DNA from: Roseicyclus persicicus
GTDB lineage: Bacteria > Pseudomonadota > Alphaproteobacteria > Rhodobacterales > Rhodobacteraceae
Direction of reading: 5' to 3'
Assembly: GCF_012395815.1 (NCBI RefSeq)
Contig: NZ_JAAZQQ010000001.1
Span: 963,580-1,027,579, forward strand
Length of the DNA: 64,000 nucleotides
Both the position numbers and the translations under genes were made by a program. Shown in pieces: positions 23,970 through 32,854 of the stretch. The stretch's first letter is position 1. Every line of letters starts with the position of its first letter. The notes beneath the pieces were generated by a model. That model did no database searches, was not told where the DNA came from, and worked only from the letters and a program-made list of their open reading frames with translations.

Positions 23970-24773
23970 TTACTGCTGCTGCACCTGGATGTCGATGGAC
24001 ATCGCCTCGCCGCCATGGCCGAAACGCAGGCCGCTGACGGGGGCGGCCTCGCGGTAGTCGAGGCCGGTCGCCACGCGGACGTAGCGGGCATCGGGCGAGA
24101 TGCCGTTGGACACGTCGAAGCCGACCCAGCCCAGCGGCTCGACATGGACCTCGGCCCAGGCGTGGCTCGCGTCCTGGTGCACGCGGTCCTCCATCATCAG
24201 GTAGCCCGAGACGTAGCGCGCCGGGTATCCCATGGCGCGGGCCGCCGCGATGAAGATGTGGGCGTGGTCCTGGCAGACGCCGCCGCCGTGCTCCAGCGCC
24301 TCCTCGGCCGAGGTGGTCGCCTGGGTCAGCCCGATCTCGTAGGGCACCGCGGCCAGGATGCGCGCGGACAGCGCGTGCAGCCGCGGGATGTCGCCGGCCT
24401 CTTCCTCCTTCAGGCCCTTCGTCAGCGCCCGCACCCGCGCGCCGGCGCGGGTCAGCTCGGTCGAGCGCTGGAAGTACCACAGCGGCGCAAAGCCCCCGTG
24501 CCGCCCGGTCACCCCGTTCAGGTCGGCGGTTTCCACCTCGCCCTCGCACTGCACGACGATCGCCGTCGCCTGCGGGTCGAAGGAGATCAGCGACACGCGG
24601 TTCTGGTGGTGGTCGGTGAACTCGGTCTCGGCGGTGCCGCCGTCGATGGCCATGGCCCAGCTCGCCACCGTCTGCCCGGCGCGGCTTTTCGGGATCAGGC
24701 GCAGCTGTTGCAGGCCGTAGGGCACGGGCCGGTCGAAATGGTAGGTGGTGGTGTGCAGGATCTTCAGGCGCAT
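23970..24773 (-). CDS. transglutaminase-like cysteine peptidase (COG1305)
   Basis: A 267-residue protein with an N-terminal bacterial transglutaminase beta domain (RLKILHTTTYHFDRPV). The catalytic triad follows: Cys in GGGVCQDHAHIF, His in DASHAWAEVHV and Asp in WVGFDVSNG. These enzymes act as amidases or transglutaminases rather than true cross-linkers. It is encoded 33 bases upstream of the Anbu gene and 4 bases downstream of the alpha-E gene, which shows tight co-expression. Probably cytosolic since no signal peptide is visible. Confidence 0.9.
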   Translation of the reverse strand: MRLKILHTTTYHFDRPVPYGLQQLRLIPKSRAGQTVASWAMAIDGGTAETEFTDHHQNRVSLISFDPQATAIVVQCEGEVETADLNGVTGRHGGFAPLWYFQRSTELTRAGARVRALTKGLKEEEAGDIPRLHALSARILAAVPYEIGLTQATTSAEEALEHGGGVCQDHAHIFIAAARAMGYPARYVSGYLMMEDRVHQDASHAWAEVHVEPLGWVGFDVSNGISPDARYVRVATGLDYREAAPVSGLRFGHGGEAMSIDIQVQQQ

Positions 24774-24777
24774 GGGG

Positions 24778-25719
24778 TCATCCGAGAAACCGGTAGTCGG
24801 TCTCGATCTGCTGGCCGAGCCGCGCGATGTCGGCCAGGAAATCGGTGATGAATTCGTGCAGGCCGTCCTCGAAGACGCGGTCGATGGTGCCGTGGGTCAG
24901 CCGCGCCGAGATCACGTCGATCTGGTCGTGGCTGGGGTGGCGCAGCCCATAGGCGCGGTCGAGGTAGCCGAGGTTGGTGGCGATCTTGCCCACCGAGAAC
25001 GCGAGGCTGCGCGGCATCCGCCCGTCGAAGATCAGGAAATCGGCGATGCCCTTGGGGTTCGTTTCGCCCTGGTTGATCCAGCGATAGGCCCGCATCCCCG
25101 CGACCGAGCGCAGGATCGTCTCCCATTGCACGTTGTCGAGGCTCGAGCCGATCTGGCTGATCGAGGGCAGCAGCACGTAGTATTTCACGTCGAGGATGCG
25201 CGCGGTGTTGTCGGCGCGTTCGAGGAAGGTGCCGAGCCGGCAGAAATCGAAGATGTCGTTGCGCAGCATGGTGCCGTGCATGGCGCCGCGCACCAGCGCC
25301 GACTGCTGCCGGATCAGCGCCAGAACCTCGGGCAGGTCGCGCGCCGACACCGGCCGCGCGAGCGTCTGCTTGAGGATCATGTAGGTGTCGTTCACCGCCT
25401 CCCACACCTCGCGGGTGATCGCGGTGCGCACCAGCCGCGCGTTCTGCCGCGCCGCCGCGATCGCCGACATCACCGAGGACGGGTTGGTCGCGTCGCGCAG
25501 CAGGAAGTCGATCGCGCGGGCGGCCTCGATCTGCTCGTATTTCTGGAAATACAGGTGCGCCACGGCCGCGGTCTGCAGCACGCTCGTCCATTCGTCGTCG
25601 TCGCCGTCCGCCCGCGTCAGCGCGATGCGGAACCCCGCCTCGATCAGGCGCGCGGTGTTTTCGGACCGTTCGAGATAGCGGAACATCCAGAACAGGCCGC
25701 CTGCGGTCTTGCCCAGCAT
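24778..25719 (-). CDS. alpha-E domain protein (COG2307)
   Basis: A 313-residue, nearly all-helical protein of the alpha-E family, with MLGKTAGGLFWMFRYLERSENTAR at the start (shown here only as signature pieces LFWMFRYLERSE). Conserved Arg/Glu clusters recur in YVLLPSISQIGSSLDNVQWE and AYRWINQGE. It has no known catalytic motif. It always travels with the type 2 ATP-grasp protein and is thought to work with it, possibly in peptide-bond formation or as a scaffold. The ATP-grasp stop lies 4 bases upstream. Confidence 0.88.
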   Translation of the reverse strand: MLGKTAGGLFWMFRYLERSENTARLIEAGFRIALTRADGDDDEWTSVLQTAAVAHLYFQKYEQIEAARAIDFLLRDATNPSSVMSAIAAARQNARLVRTAITREVWEAVNDTYMILKQTLARPVSARDLPEVLALIRQQSALVRGAMHGTMLRNDIFDFCRLGTFLERADNTARILDVKYYVLLPSISQIGSSLDNVQWETILRSVAGMRAYRWINQGETNPKGIADFLIFDGRMPRSLAFSVGKIATNLGYLDRAYGLRHPSHDQIDVISARLTHGTIDRVFEDGLHEFITDFLADIARLGQQIETDYRFLG

Positions 25720-25723
25720 CGCC

Positions 25724-27151
25724 CTATTCCTCCAGCACCCAGGTGTCCTTGGTGCCCCCGCCCTGCGACGAGTTCACCACCAGCGACCCCTTCTTCAGCG
25801 CCACCCGCGTCAGCCCGCCGGGGGTGATCGTGATGCGGTCGGGCGCGACCAGCACGAAGGGCCGCAGGTCGACGTGCCGGGGCGCAAGCCCCGCCTTGGT
25901 CAGGATCGGCACGGTGGACAGGGCCAGCGTCGGCTGCGCGATGTAGTTGGCCGGTTTCGCCATCAGCTTGGTCCGGAACGCCGCCAGTTCCTTCTTCGAG
26001 GCGGCGGGGCCCACCAGCATCCCGTAGCCGCCCGAGCCGTGCACCTCCTTGACCACCAGCTCCGACAGGTGGTCGAGCACATAGGCCAGCGCGTCGGCCT
26101 CGCCGCAGCGCCAGGTCGGCACGTTCTGCAGGATCGCCTTCTCGCCGGTGTAGAATTCCACGATGTCGGGCATGTAGCTGTAGATCGCCTTGTCGTCGGC
26201 GATGCCGGTGCCCGGCGCGTTGGCGATGGTGATGCCGCCCGCGCGGTAGACGTCCATCACGCCCGGCACGCCCAGCATGCTGTCGGGGCGGAAGTTCATC
26301 GGGTCGAGGAAATCGTCGTCGACCCGGCGGTAGAGCACGTCGATCGGCCGGTAGCCCTGCGTCGTGCGCATCTGCACCTTGCCGCCGACGATGCGCAGGT
26401 CGTGGCCCTCGACCAGCTCTACCCCCATCTGGTCGGCGAGGAAGGCGTGCTCGAAATAGGCCGAGTTGTGGATGCCCGGCGTCAGCACCGCCACCGTGCA
26501 GTGGTCCGAGCAGTTCGCCGGCGCCGAGGCGGCCAGCGAGCGGTGCAGGTTCACCGGGTAATCCTGCACCGGCTGCACCTTGATGCGCGTGAACAGCTCG
26601 GGGAACATCTGCAGCATCGTCTCGCGGTTCTCCAGCATGTAGGAGACGCCGGAGGGCGTGCGGGCATTGTCCTCGAGCACGTAGAAGTCATCCTCGCCGG
26701 TGCGCACGAGGTCGACGCCGACGATGTGGGTGTAGACGCCGCCGGGCGGCGACATGCCGATCATCTGCGGCAGGAAGGCGTCGTTGCGGGCGATCAGCTC
26801 GACCGGCACGCGGCCGGCGCGCAGGATCTCCTGCCGGTGGTAGATGTCGTGCAGGAAGGCGTTGATCGCGCGCACCCGCTGCTCGATGCCGCGCGTCAGC
26901 CGCGACCATTCCCGCCCCGAGATGATCCGCGGCACGATGTCGAAGGGGATCAGGCGCTCGTCCGCCTCGGCCTGGCCGTAGACGTTGAAGGTGATGCCCG
27001 TGCGCCGGAAGAAGCGCTCGGCGTCCTCGGATTTCTTGCGCAGGTCGCGCAGATCCTCGCCGTGGAACCACGCGCTGTAGGCGTCGTAGGGCGGGCGATG
27101 CCCGCCGTCGGCGCGGCTCATCTCGTCGAAGAAGCGGGAAGTGTCGCTCAT
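25724..27151 (-). CDS. circularly permuted type 2 ATP-grasp protein (COG2308)
   Basis: A 475-residue ATP-grasp-fold protein. Motifs visible include WSRLTRGIEQRVRAINAFLHD, the ARTPSGVSYMLENRE nucleotide-side segment, the acidic YRRVDDDFLDPM and the VVKEVHGSGGYGMLVGP glycine loop. ATP-grasp enzymes ligate carboxyl groups to amines, and this group is permuted relative to glutathione synthetase. It is the first gene of a four-gene cluster with Anbu, so it may build the peptide that the transglutaminase and Anbu peptidase handle. A product has not been identified. Confidence 0.9.
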   Translation of the reverse strand: MSDTSRFFDEMSRADGGHRPPYDAYSAWFHGEDLRDLRKKSEDAERFFRRTGITFNVYGQAEADERLIPFDIVPRIISGREWSRLTRGIEQRVRAINAFLHDIYHRQEILRAGRVPVELIARNDAFLPQMIGMSPPGGVYTHIVGVDLVRTGEDDFYVLEDNARTPSGVSYMLENRETMLQMFPELFTRIKVQPVQDYPVNLHRSLAASAPANCSDHCTVAVLTPGIHNSAYFEHAFLADQMGVELVEGHDLRIVGGKVQMRTTQGYRPIDVLYRRVDDDFLDPMNFRPDSMLGVPGVMDVYRAGGITIANAPGTGIADDKAIYSYMPDIVEFYTGEKAILQNVPTWRCGEADALAYVLDHLSELVVKEVHGSGGYGMLVGPAASKKELAAFRTKLMAKPANYIAQPTLALSTVPILTKAGLAPRHVDLRPFVLVAPDRITITPGGLTRVALKKGSLVVNSSQGGGTKDTWVLEE

Positions 27152-27279
27152 GTCGTCCAGTCGAAAACCCTGCTCTCATCGGCGCAGACTGCGCGTGCGA
27201 GGGCCAGCGTTGCCCTCGGGGCTGCCCCCCGGGGCGCCCGATGTGTCACACCCCTATGCACAGATTTCAGGCAATTCGC

Positions 27280-27717
27280 TCAGGATTCAAGCCAGATCGT
27301 CACGGGCCCGTCATTCAGCAGGCTGACGGCCATGTCGGCGCCGAAGCGGCCGGTCTGCACCTCGGGGCCGAGGGCCGCCAGCGCGCGGGCGAATTGCAGG
27401 TAGAGACGCTCGCCCTCGGCGGGCGGCGCGGCGGTGGAAAAACCCGGCCGGTTGCCGCTCCGGGTGTCGGCGGCCAGCGTGAACTGGCTGACCACCAGCG
27501 CGCCGCCGCCGGTGTCGAGCAGCGAGCGGTTCATCTTGCCCGCCTCGTCCTTGAAGATGCGCAGCTTGGCGATCTTGGCGGCCAGCGCGTCGGCCTGCGC
27601 CGCGCTGTCGCCCTGCATCGCGCAGACCAGGACCAGGAGGCCCGGGCCGGTCTGCCCCACCACCGCGCCGTCGACCTCGACCGAGGCGTGGCGCACCCGC
27701 TGGACCAGCGCCCTCAC
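27280..27717 (-). CDS. dtd: D-aminoacyl-tRNA deacylase
   Basis: A 145-residue enzyme that removes mischarged D-amino acids (and glycine from tRNA-Ala) from tRNA. The family motifs [17 protein letters not shown] and the C-terminal [11 protein letters not shown], with the Gly-cisPro pair, are intact. It starts at GTG 27717, overlapping the kinase stop by GTGA, a start that gives the standard MRALVQRV N-terminus. Cytosolic homodimer. It is the second gene of a two-gene leftward unit with the sugar kinase, which is probably chance coupling. Confidence 0.92.
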   Translation of the reverse strand: MRALVQRVRHASVEVDGAVVGQTGPGLLVLVCAMQGDSAAQADALAAKIAKLRIFKDEAGKMNRSLLDTGGGALVVSQFTLAADTRSGNRPGFSTAAPPAEGERLYLQFARALAALGPEVQTGRFGADMAVSLLNDGPVTIWLES

Positions 27718-28640
27718 GCCAGCTCCTCGCGGCGCGGCGGGTTGGCGCCGGCGCGCGACACGGTGACGGCGGCGGCGCGCACGCCGAGGGTCAGCGCCGC
27801 CTCCAGCACGTCCCGGGCCAGCCCCGCCCGCACCGACGCCTTGTCCATCGCGCCCGCGTCCGACAGCCCGGCCAGGAAGCCCGCGTTGAAGGTGTCGCCC
27901 GCGCCCACGGTGTCGACCACCGTCACCTTGCGCGCCGGCACCTTGAGGGGCGCGCCCGCCCCGAAGGCGGTCACGCCCTCGGCGCCCTCGGTCACCAGCA
28001 CCAGCGCCGGGCCGCGGGCCAGCAGCGCGGCGGCAAGCTCGGGCAGGGGGCCTTCGCCCATCAGCCAGGCGAGGTCCTCGTCCGAGATCTTGACCACGTC
28101 GGCGGCGGCCAGCATCCGGTCCATCCGCGCGCGGAACCGTGCCTCGTCGGCGATGAAGCCGGGGCGGATGTTGGGGTCGAGCATCACCAGCCGGTCGGCG
28201 GTCGCGCGGGCAGCCAGCGCGGCGTAGGCCTCGGCGCAGGGCTCCACCGCCAGGCTGATGCCGCCGAGAAACACCGCCTGCACCTCGGCGGGCAGGGCGG
28301 GCAGGTCGGCCTCGGTCAGCATCCGGCCGGCGGTGTTCTCGTCGTAGAAGGCATAGCGCGCCTGCCCGTTGGTCAGCGTCACGAAGGCCAGCGTCGTGGG
28401 CCTGTCCGACCGCGCGGCCAGGCGCGTGTCCACCCCGGCCGTCGCCAGCACCGCGGCGAGGCGTTCGCCGAACAGGTCGGTCGACAGCCCGCTGAAAAAG
28501 CCCGTCCGCATCCCCAGCCGCGCCGCCGCCACGGCGGTGTTGAACACCGAGCCGCCGGGGTAGGGGGCAAAGCCCGCCTCGCCGGCCTCGGTCTTTCGCG
28601 GCAGCATGTCGATCAGGGCCTCGCCCGCGCAGAGCAGCAT
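27714..28640 (-). CDS. PfkB-family carbohydrate kinase (fructokinase-like)
   Basis: A 308-residue ribokinase-fold enzyme. The N-terminal GG motif is [16 protein letters not shown], and the C-terminal anion hole and catalytic Asp are in [14 protein letters not shown]. The substrate-binding side (FGERLAAVL) and IRPGFIADE suggest a fructokinase or 2-keto-3-deoxygluconate kinase, but the sugar cannot be fixed from sequence. The start ATG 28640 gives [14 protein letters not shown], a canonical PfkB N-terminus. It overlaps dtd by 4 bases. Confidence 0.88.
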   Translation of the reverse strand: MLLCAGEALIDMLPRKTEAGEAGFAPYPGGSVFNTAVAAARLGMRTGFFSGLSTDLFGERLAAVLATAGVDTRLAARSDRPTTLAFVTLTNGQARYAFYDENTAGRMLTEADLPALPAEVQAVFLGGISLAVEPCAEAYAALAARATADRLVMLDPNIRPGFIADEARFRARMDRMLAAADVVKISDEDLAWLMGEGPLPELAAALLARGPALVLVTEGAEGVTAFGAGAPLKVPARKVTVVDTVGAGDTFNAGFLAGLSDAGAMDKASVRAGLARDVLEAALTLGVRAAAVTVSRAGANPPRREELA

Positions 28641-28711
28641 GGCGGCTTTCCTTTCCTGTCCCGGTCCGTCGTGCCTGACTACGACGCGCGCGCCCGGCGG
28701 GCCAGACCGTT

Positions 28712-28725
28712 TTGACGTCGGTCAA
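28712..28725 (+). promoter_or_regulatory. FNR/FixK-type operator upstream of hsp20
   Basis: TTGACGTCGGTCAA is a perfect inverted repeat of the TTGA-N6-TCAA class bound by FnrL/FixK/Dnr regulators. A GAGGAT element lies at 28748-28753, so a start site near 28760 would put the box centre at about -41.5, the spacing of class II activation. The hsp20 start codon is 69 bases downstream. The same box with the same spacing precedes the cytochrome c gene at 54523. Confidence 0.6.
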
Positions 28726-28794
28726 TGCCGCACCCGCCCGGCCCGCCGAGGATCGGGCCGACCCGTTCAACCCCCAGTGAAAGGAGGACCCCAG

Positions 28795-29214
28795 ATGGTC
28801 GAGACATCCCACAGGAGCGGCTTCCTGCCCTCGCTCGCCGATCCCTTCCGCAGCCTCGGCGCCCGCGTCGCCGACTGGTTCGCCCCCGCCTCCGAGGCCT
28901 CGGCCGACGACGGCGGCTACCGCATCTCGATGGAGGTGCCCGGCGTGGCGGACAGCGACATCGACGTCACGCTGCACGAGGGCGTGGTGACGGTGACGGG
29001 CAGGAAGCAGTCGACCCGGACCGAGAAGGGCGAGACCTGGTTCTTTTCCGAGCGCGAGTTCGGCTCCTTCTCGCGGTCGTTCCGCCTGCCGCCCGATGCC
29101 GACGGTGACCGGATCGGGGCGGCGCTCAAGGACGGCGTGCTGGTGCTGTCGATCCCGAAACGCGGCGACACCGCGCCCGAGGGCGCGCGCAAGGTGGCGA
29201 TCGAGAAGGGCTGA
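28795..29214 (+). CDS. Hsp20/alpha-crystallin small heat-shock protein
   Basis: A 139-residue holdase. The alpha-crystallin core spans about residues 40-130, with [26 protein letters not shown] and the C-terminal [10 protein letters not shown], including the I-x-I/V element used for oligomer contacts. AAGGAGG precedes ATG 28795. Small heat-shock proteins hold unfolding proteins without ATP. The FNR-type box upstream suggests induction by low oxygen rather than, or in addition to, heat. Confidence 0.92.
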   Translation: MVETSHRSGFLPSLADPFRSLGARVADWFAPASEASADDGGYRISMEVPGVADSDIDVTLHEGVVTVTGRKQSTRTEKGETWFFSEREFGSFSRSFRLPPDADGDRIGAALKDGVLVLSIPKRGDTAPEGARKVAIEKG

Positions 29215-29235
29215 GGCGCACGCCCCGGGCGGGGC

Positions 29236-30381
29236 CTACTTGAACGAGGTCCCGCCGTCTTCCAGCAGCGCGTAGCCATACAGCGCCGCCCCGGCCAGGA
29301 TCGCCGCGGCGATGACGGCCAGCGTGATCTTGACCCAGGACCAGGGCCGCTCGCCCTGCACCTTGCCGGTCTGGCCGTTCACCACGAAGCGATAGGATTT
29401 GCCCCGGTACTTGTAGGCCGCCAGCCACACCGGCAGCAGGATGTGCTTGAAGGTCACGTCGTCGATGCGGACCTGCATCTGGTCGATGCGCTGCTCGTCG
29501 CCGCCGATGTCGCGGCGGATGTCCTGCCGGATCTGCGCCTCGATCACCTGCTTGGCCTCCTCGAAGCCCTCGTCGAGCTGCACCTGGTAGCCCTCGGCGC
29601 GGAAGCCCGACAGGAACTCGGGCCGGTAGCCGTCGAGCGCGCTCAGGTCCCAGGGCGCCAGCCGGTCGGTGAAGGACTTGGGCAGCGAGCGCGAGGCGAG
29701 GATCAGGATGTCGTCGAACCAGCGGCTGACCCCGCCCGACACGCGGGTCCAGCGGATGCGCCTTTCCTGCCGCGACTTGCCGTCCGAGCCTCGGACGGTG
29801 ACGTAGTAGGCGTCGCCGCGCTGGCCATGGTAGCGTGTCGCGGTGTCGGCGTCGTAGGTCCAGTAGGGCACGTAGATGCCGTCGAGCTTGCGGCCGTTGC
29901 GGGCGTAGTCCTGCAACCCGTTGGGCGCGAACCACAGCCGCCCCAGCCAGCGCGTCATCGCGGCATGGGCCTCGCGCTCGGTCAGCTTGAAGGGGATCAC
30001 GCCCTTGGGCTTGATGTGGCGGTGGGTGCCGGTGTCGGTGACCACGGGGGTGGCGCAGAACGGGCATTCCTTGGCGTGGATGTCGGGCTGGAATTCCACC
30101 TGCGCGCCGCAGTTGGGGCACTGGCTGACGCGGGTTTCCTCCATCTCCTGGGCGGGCAGCTTGGCGGCGATGGCGGTCTCGTAGTCCAGCTCGACCAGCG
30201 CCGCCGCCTCGCCGCCCCAGGGGCCGTCCGCGGGCTCCAGCGCCGCCTCGTGGCCGCAGTGGTCGCACAAAAGCAGGTTGCGCGCCGGGTCGAACCGCAT
30301 GTCCGCGCCGCACTGGTCGCAGGGAAAGCGGTGCTCGTCCTCGGGGCGGGCCGGGGCGGTGCGGGTGTCGGTGTCGCTCAT
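29236..30381 (-). CDS. TFIIB-type zinc-ribbon membrane protein
   Basis: A 381-residue protein with two rubredoxin-like zinc ribbons in its N-terminal 115 residues (CDQC...CDHC and CPNC...CPFC), a long soluble middle with YVPYWTYDADT and a single C-terminal transmembrane helix (residues about 345-368) followed by a short tail. Homologues are often mislabelled as primosomal protein N' or helicase; there are no helicase motifs here. No operon partner is seen: hsp20 converges on it and eutC follows after about 200 bases. Role unknown; a membrane-tethered nucleic-acid or protein adaptor is possible. Confidence 0.78.
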   Translation of the reverse strand: MSDTDTRTAPARPEDEHRFPCDQCGADMRFDPARNLLLCDHCGHEAALEPADGPWGGEAAALVELDYETAIAAKLPAQEMEETRVSQCPNCGAQVEFQPDIHAKECPFCATPVVTDTGTHRHIKPKGVIPFKLTEREAHAAMTRWLGRLWFAPNGLQDYARNGRKLDGIYVPYWTYDADTATRYHGQRGDAYYVTVRGSDGKSRQERRIRWTRVSGGVSRWFDDILILASRSLPKSFTDRLAPWDLSALDGYRPEFLSGFRAEGYQVQLDEGFEEAKQVIEAQIRQDIRRDIGGDEQRIDQMQVRIDDVTFKHILLPVWLAAYKYRGKSYRFVVNGQTGKVQGERPWSWVKITLAVIAAAILAGAALYGYALLEDGGTSFK

Positions 30382-30577
30382 CGCGGGGCAGTCTCCGGCG
30401 GCCGTCGTGCCCCTTTCTCCCGCGCCGGGCGCGTCGGATCAAGGGCGGGATTGCCTGCCGCCGGGGTCGCGGGGCGGCTGGGCGCTTGTGACGCGCGGGG
30501 GGACGGGTGCCGGCCGCCTTGTGCCCCGAAGCCCCCTCTCGGGCGCGTCGGAGCAAGGGCGCCCGGCGCGACGGCGG

Positions 30578-31351
30578 TCAGCGCGGTCCGTGCGGCTCCG
30601 TCGGCCCGGCCAGCGCCCCGGCGGCCAGCGCCCGGCTCAGCGCCACCCCCGACAGCCCCGAGGCGCGCATCGCCAGGATCAGCCGCGCGGCCTGCTCCGC
30701 CGCCTCGGGCACCGGGGTGCCGCCGGCGCGGATGTTCGAGATGCAGTTGCGCGCGCTGTCGGGCGTCGCTGCCGCCGGCGCGTGGGTGATGTAGGCCCCG
30801 AGGCTGTCGGCCGCCGACAGGCCCGGCCGCTCGCCCAGCGCCATCACCACCGTGCCCGCCCCCAGCGCCCGCGCGATCCCGTCGCCGAGCGCCACCCGCG
30901 CCTGCCGCGCCAGGATCACCGGCGAGACGGTCAGCCCCGCCGCCTCCAGCCGCCCGGCCAGCGCCGCGACGAAGGCCGCGCCGTTCAGCGCCACCGCGGT
31001 GGCCGACAGCCCGTCGCCCAGCACCAGCGCCACGTCGCAGGGCCCCGCGCCCGCCAGCGCGGCGGCCTCGGTCTCGGGCAGGCGGCGGCCGAGGTCGGGG
31101 CGGCGGATGAAGCCCTCGCGATCGCCCGCGGCGCTGGTCGCCACCCGGTGCGGCAGGCCCAGCCGGTCCAGCGTCGCGGTCAGCGCCGGCAGGTCCAGCT
31201 CGGCCAGCACCGCCGCCCGCGCGCGGGCATGGTCGAGCGCGAAGGCAAGGCTCTCCCGCGTCGCCAGCGCCCCGCCGCGGGGCCCGAGCGTCAGCCGCGC
31301 CTCGGTCACGGCGCGGATCGCCTCGGGGGTGGTGGGGGTCTTGCCGCTCAT
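30578..31351 (-). CDS. eutC: ethanolamine ammonia-lyase small subunit
   Basis: A 257-residue EutC, the small subunit of adenosylcobalamin-dependent ethanolamine ammonia-lyase. Diagnostic segments are TEARLTLGPRGGALATRESLAFALDHARAR (pieces such as LGPRGGALATRE), the GEREGF-like GDREGFIRRPDLGR, VLGDGLSATAV, and the C-terminal ISNIRAGG. The enzyme makes acetaldehyde and ammonia from ethanolamine. Overlaps eutB by ATGA, so the two subunits are coupled. Reactivase eutA and microcompartment shell genes are not in the window. Confidence 0.92.
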   Translation of the reverse strand: MSGKTPTTPEAIRAVTEARLTLGPRGGALATRESLAFALDHARARAAVLAELDLPALTATLDRLGLPHRVATSAAGDREGFIRRPDLGRRLPETEAAALAGAGPCDVALVLGDGLSATAVALNGAAFVAALAGRLEAAGLTVSPVILARQARVALGDGIARALGAGTVVMALGERPGLSAADSLGAYITHAPAAATPDSARNCISNIRAGGTPVPEAAEQAARLILAMRASGLSGVALSRALAAGALAGPTEPHGPR

Positions 31352-32724
31352 GCCGCGGGCAGCCGCAGCCGGCCCAGCGCGTCGGCCAGCGACGGCAGCT
31401 CCACCCCCGGCTCCCCTATGCCGTGCCGCGCCATCCAGTCGGCGAACTCCGGCGCGGGCGGGCGGCCCAGCGTGCGGCGGATGAAGCCCGCGTCGTGGAA
31501 GGACAGGGACTGGTAGTTCAGCATGATGTCGTCGGCCCCCGGCACGGTGATCACGAAGTTCACCCCCGCCGCCGCCAGCGCGGTCAGCAGGATGTCCATG
31601 TCCTCCTGGTCGGCCCAGGAATGGTTGGTGTAGCAGACGTCCACCCCCATCGGCAGGCCGAGGAGCTTGCCGCAGAAATGATCCTCCAGCCCCGCCCGGG
31701 TGATCTGCTTGCCGTCGGCGAGGTATTCCGGCCCGATGAAGCCCACGACCGTGTTCACCAGCAAGGGCCGGTAGCGCCGGGCCACCGCATAGGCGCGGGC
31801 CTCCATCGTCTGCTGGTCCATGCCGTGATGGGCGTCGGCCGACAGGGCCGCGCCTTGGCCGGTCTCGAAATACATCAGGTTCGCGCCCTTGGGCGCCCGG
31901 CCGAGGGAGGCGACCGCGTCGGCCGCCTCGTCGAGGATGCCGAGCGTCACGCCAAAGCCGGCGTTCGCCTTTTCCGACCCCGCGACCGACTGGAACACGA
32001 GGTCCACCGGCGCGCCGGCCTCCATCGCGGCCAGCGCGGTCGTGACATGGCCGAGGCAGCAGCTCTGCGTCGGCACCTCCAGCTGCGACCGGATCGCGTC
32101 CAGCACCGCGCAGATGCGGATGTAGTCGGGCAGGCTGTCCGTCGCCGGGTTCACCCCGATCACCGCGTCGCCCGCGCCCATCAGGAGGCCGTCGAGCGCG
32201 GACAGCGCGATGCCGCGGCTGTCGTCGGTGGGGTGGTTGGGCTGGTTCCGGGTGGACAGCCGCCCGCGCAGCCCGATGGTCGACCGGAACCGCGTCACCA
32301 CCTCGACCTTGGCCGCCACCGCGATCAGGTCCTGCGCGCGCATGATCTTGGAGACGGCCGCCACCATCTCGGGCGTGAGGCCGGGGGCGAGCGCCGAGAG
32401 CTGCGCCCCGGTGGTCGCCGGGTCGAGCAGCCAGTCGCGGAACGCGCCCACGGTCATCGACCGCACCGGCGCGAAGGCCGCCGCGTCGTGCTGGGCGTGG
32501 ATCAGGGCGGTGACCGCGTCGCCCTCCACCTCCAGCACATCGTCGAGGAAATCGGTCAGCGCCACGTCGGCCAGCGCCCGCTGCGCCGCGATCCGCTCCA
32601 GCGGGCCATCGGCGGCAAGGCCGGCCAGCGCGTCGCCCGTGCGCTCGGGCGAGGCCTTGGCCAGCAGCGCCTTGAGCGACGGAAATCCGTGGCGCGTGCC
32701 CTCGATATCTGCGTGGTATCCCAT
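31348..32724 (-). CDS. eutB: ethanolamine ammonia-lyase large subunit
   Basis: A 458-residue EutB TIM-barrel subunit that carries the active site. GVNPATDSLPDYIRI, LYFETGQGAALSADAH (here MYFETGQGAALSADAH), NTVVGFIGPEYLADG and AGLEDHFCGKLLGL match the family closely, and length is normal. ATG 32724 gives MGYHADIEGTRH. It is the first gene of a leftward pair with eutC and is divergent from the DEAD-box helicase, with 130 bases between. No cobalamin riboswitch box is visible in that gap. Confidence 0.93.
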   Translation of the reverse strand: MGYHADIEGTRHGFPSLKALLAKASPERTGDALAGLAADGPLERIAAQRALADVALTDFLDDVLEVEGDAVTALIHAQHDAAAFAPVRSMTVGAFRDWLLDPATTGAQLSALAPGLTPEMVAAVSKIMRAQDLIAVAAKVEVVTRFRSTIGLRGRLSTRNQPNHPTDDSRGIALSALDGLLMGAGDAVIGVNPATDSLPDYIRICAVLDAIRSQLEVPTQSCCLGHVTTALAAMEAGAPVDLVFQSVAGSEKANAGFGVTLGILDEAADAVASLGRAPKGANLMYFETGQGAALSADAHHGMDQQTMEARAYAVARRYRPLLVNTVVGFIGPEYLADGKQITRAGLEDHFCGKLLGLPMGVDVCYTNHSWADQEDMDILLTALAAAGVNFVITVPGADDIMLNYQSLSFHDAGFIRRTLGRPPAPEFADWMARHGIGEPGVELPSLADALGRLRLPAA

Positions 32725-32854
32725 GGCGCGCAGGTCAGCACGTCCGCGCCTGCCGGGCAAGCGGCCGCGTCCTCTCCCTCGACAGGGGCGGCCATTTCGC
32801 CTAGGGGGCGATCAAACCCTGTGCGCGCGCCCTGCACCCCACGAAAGCTTCCCC

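Noticed and set aside
32725..32854. Cobalamin riboswitch upstream of eutBC
   Set aside because: The gap is only 130 bases and no B12 box is present.
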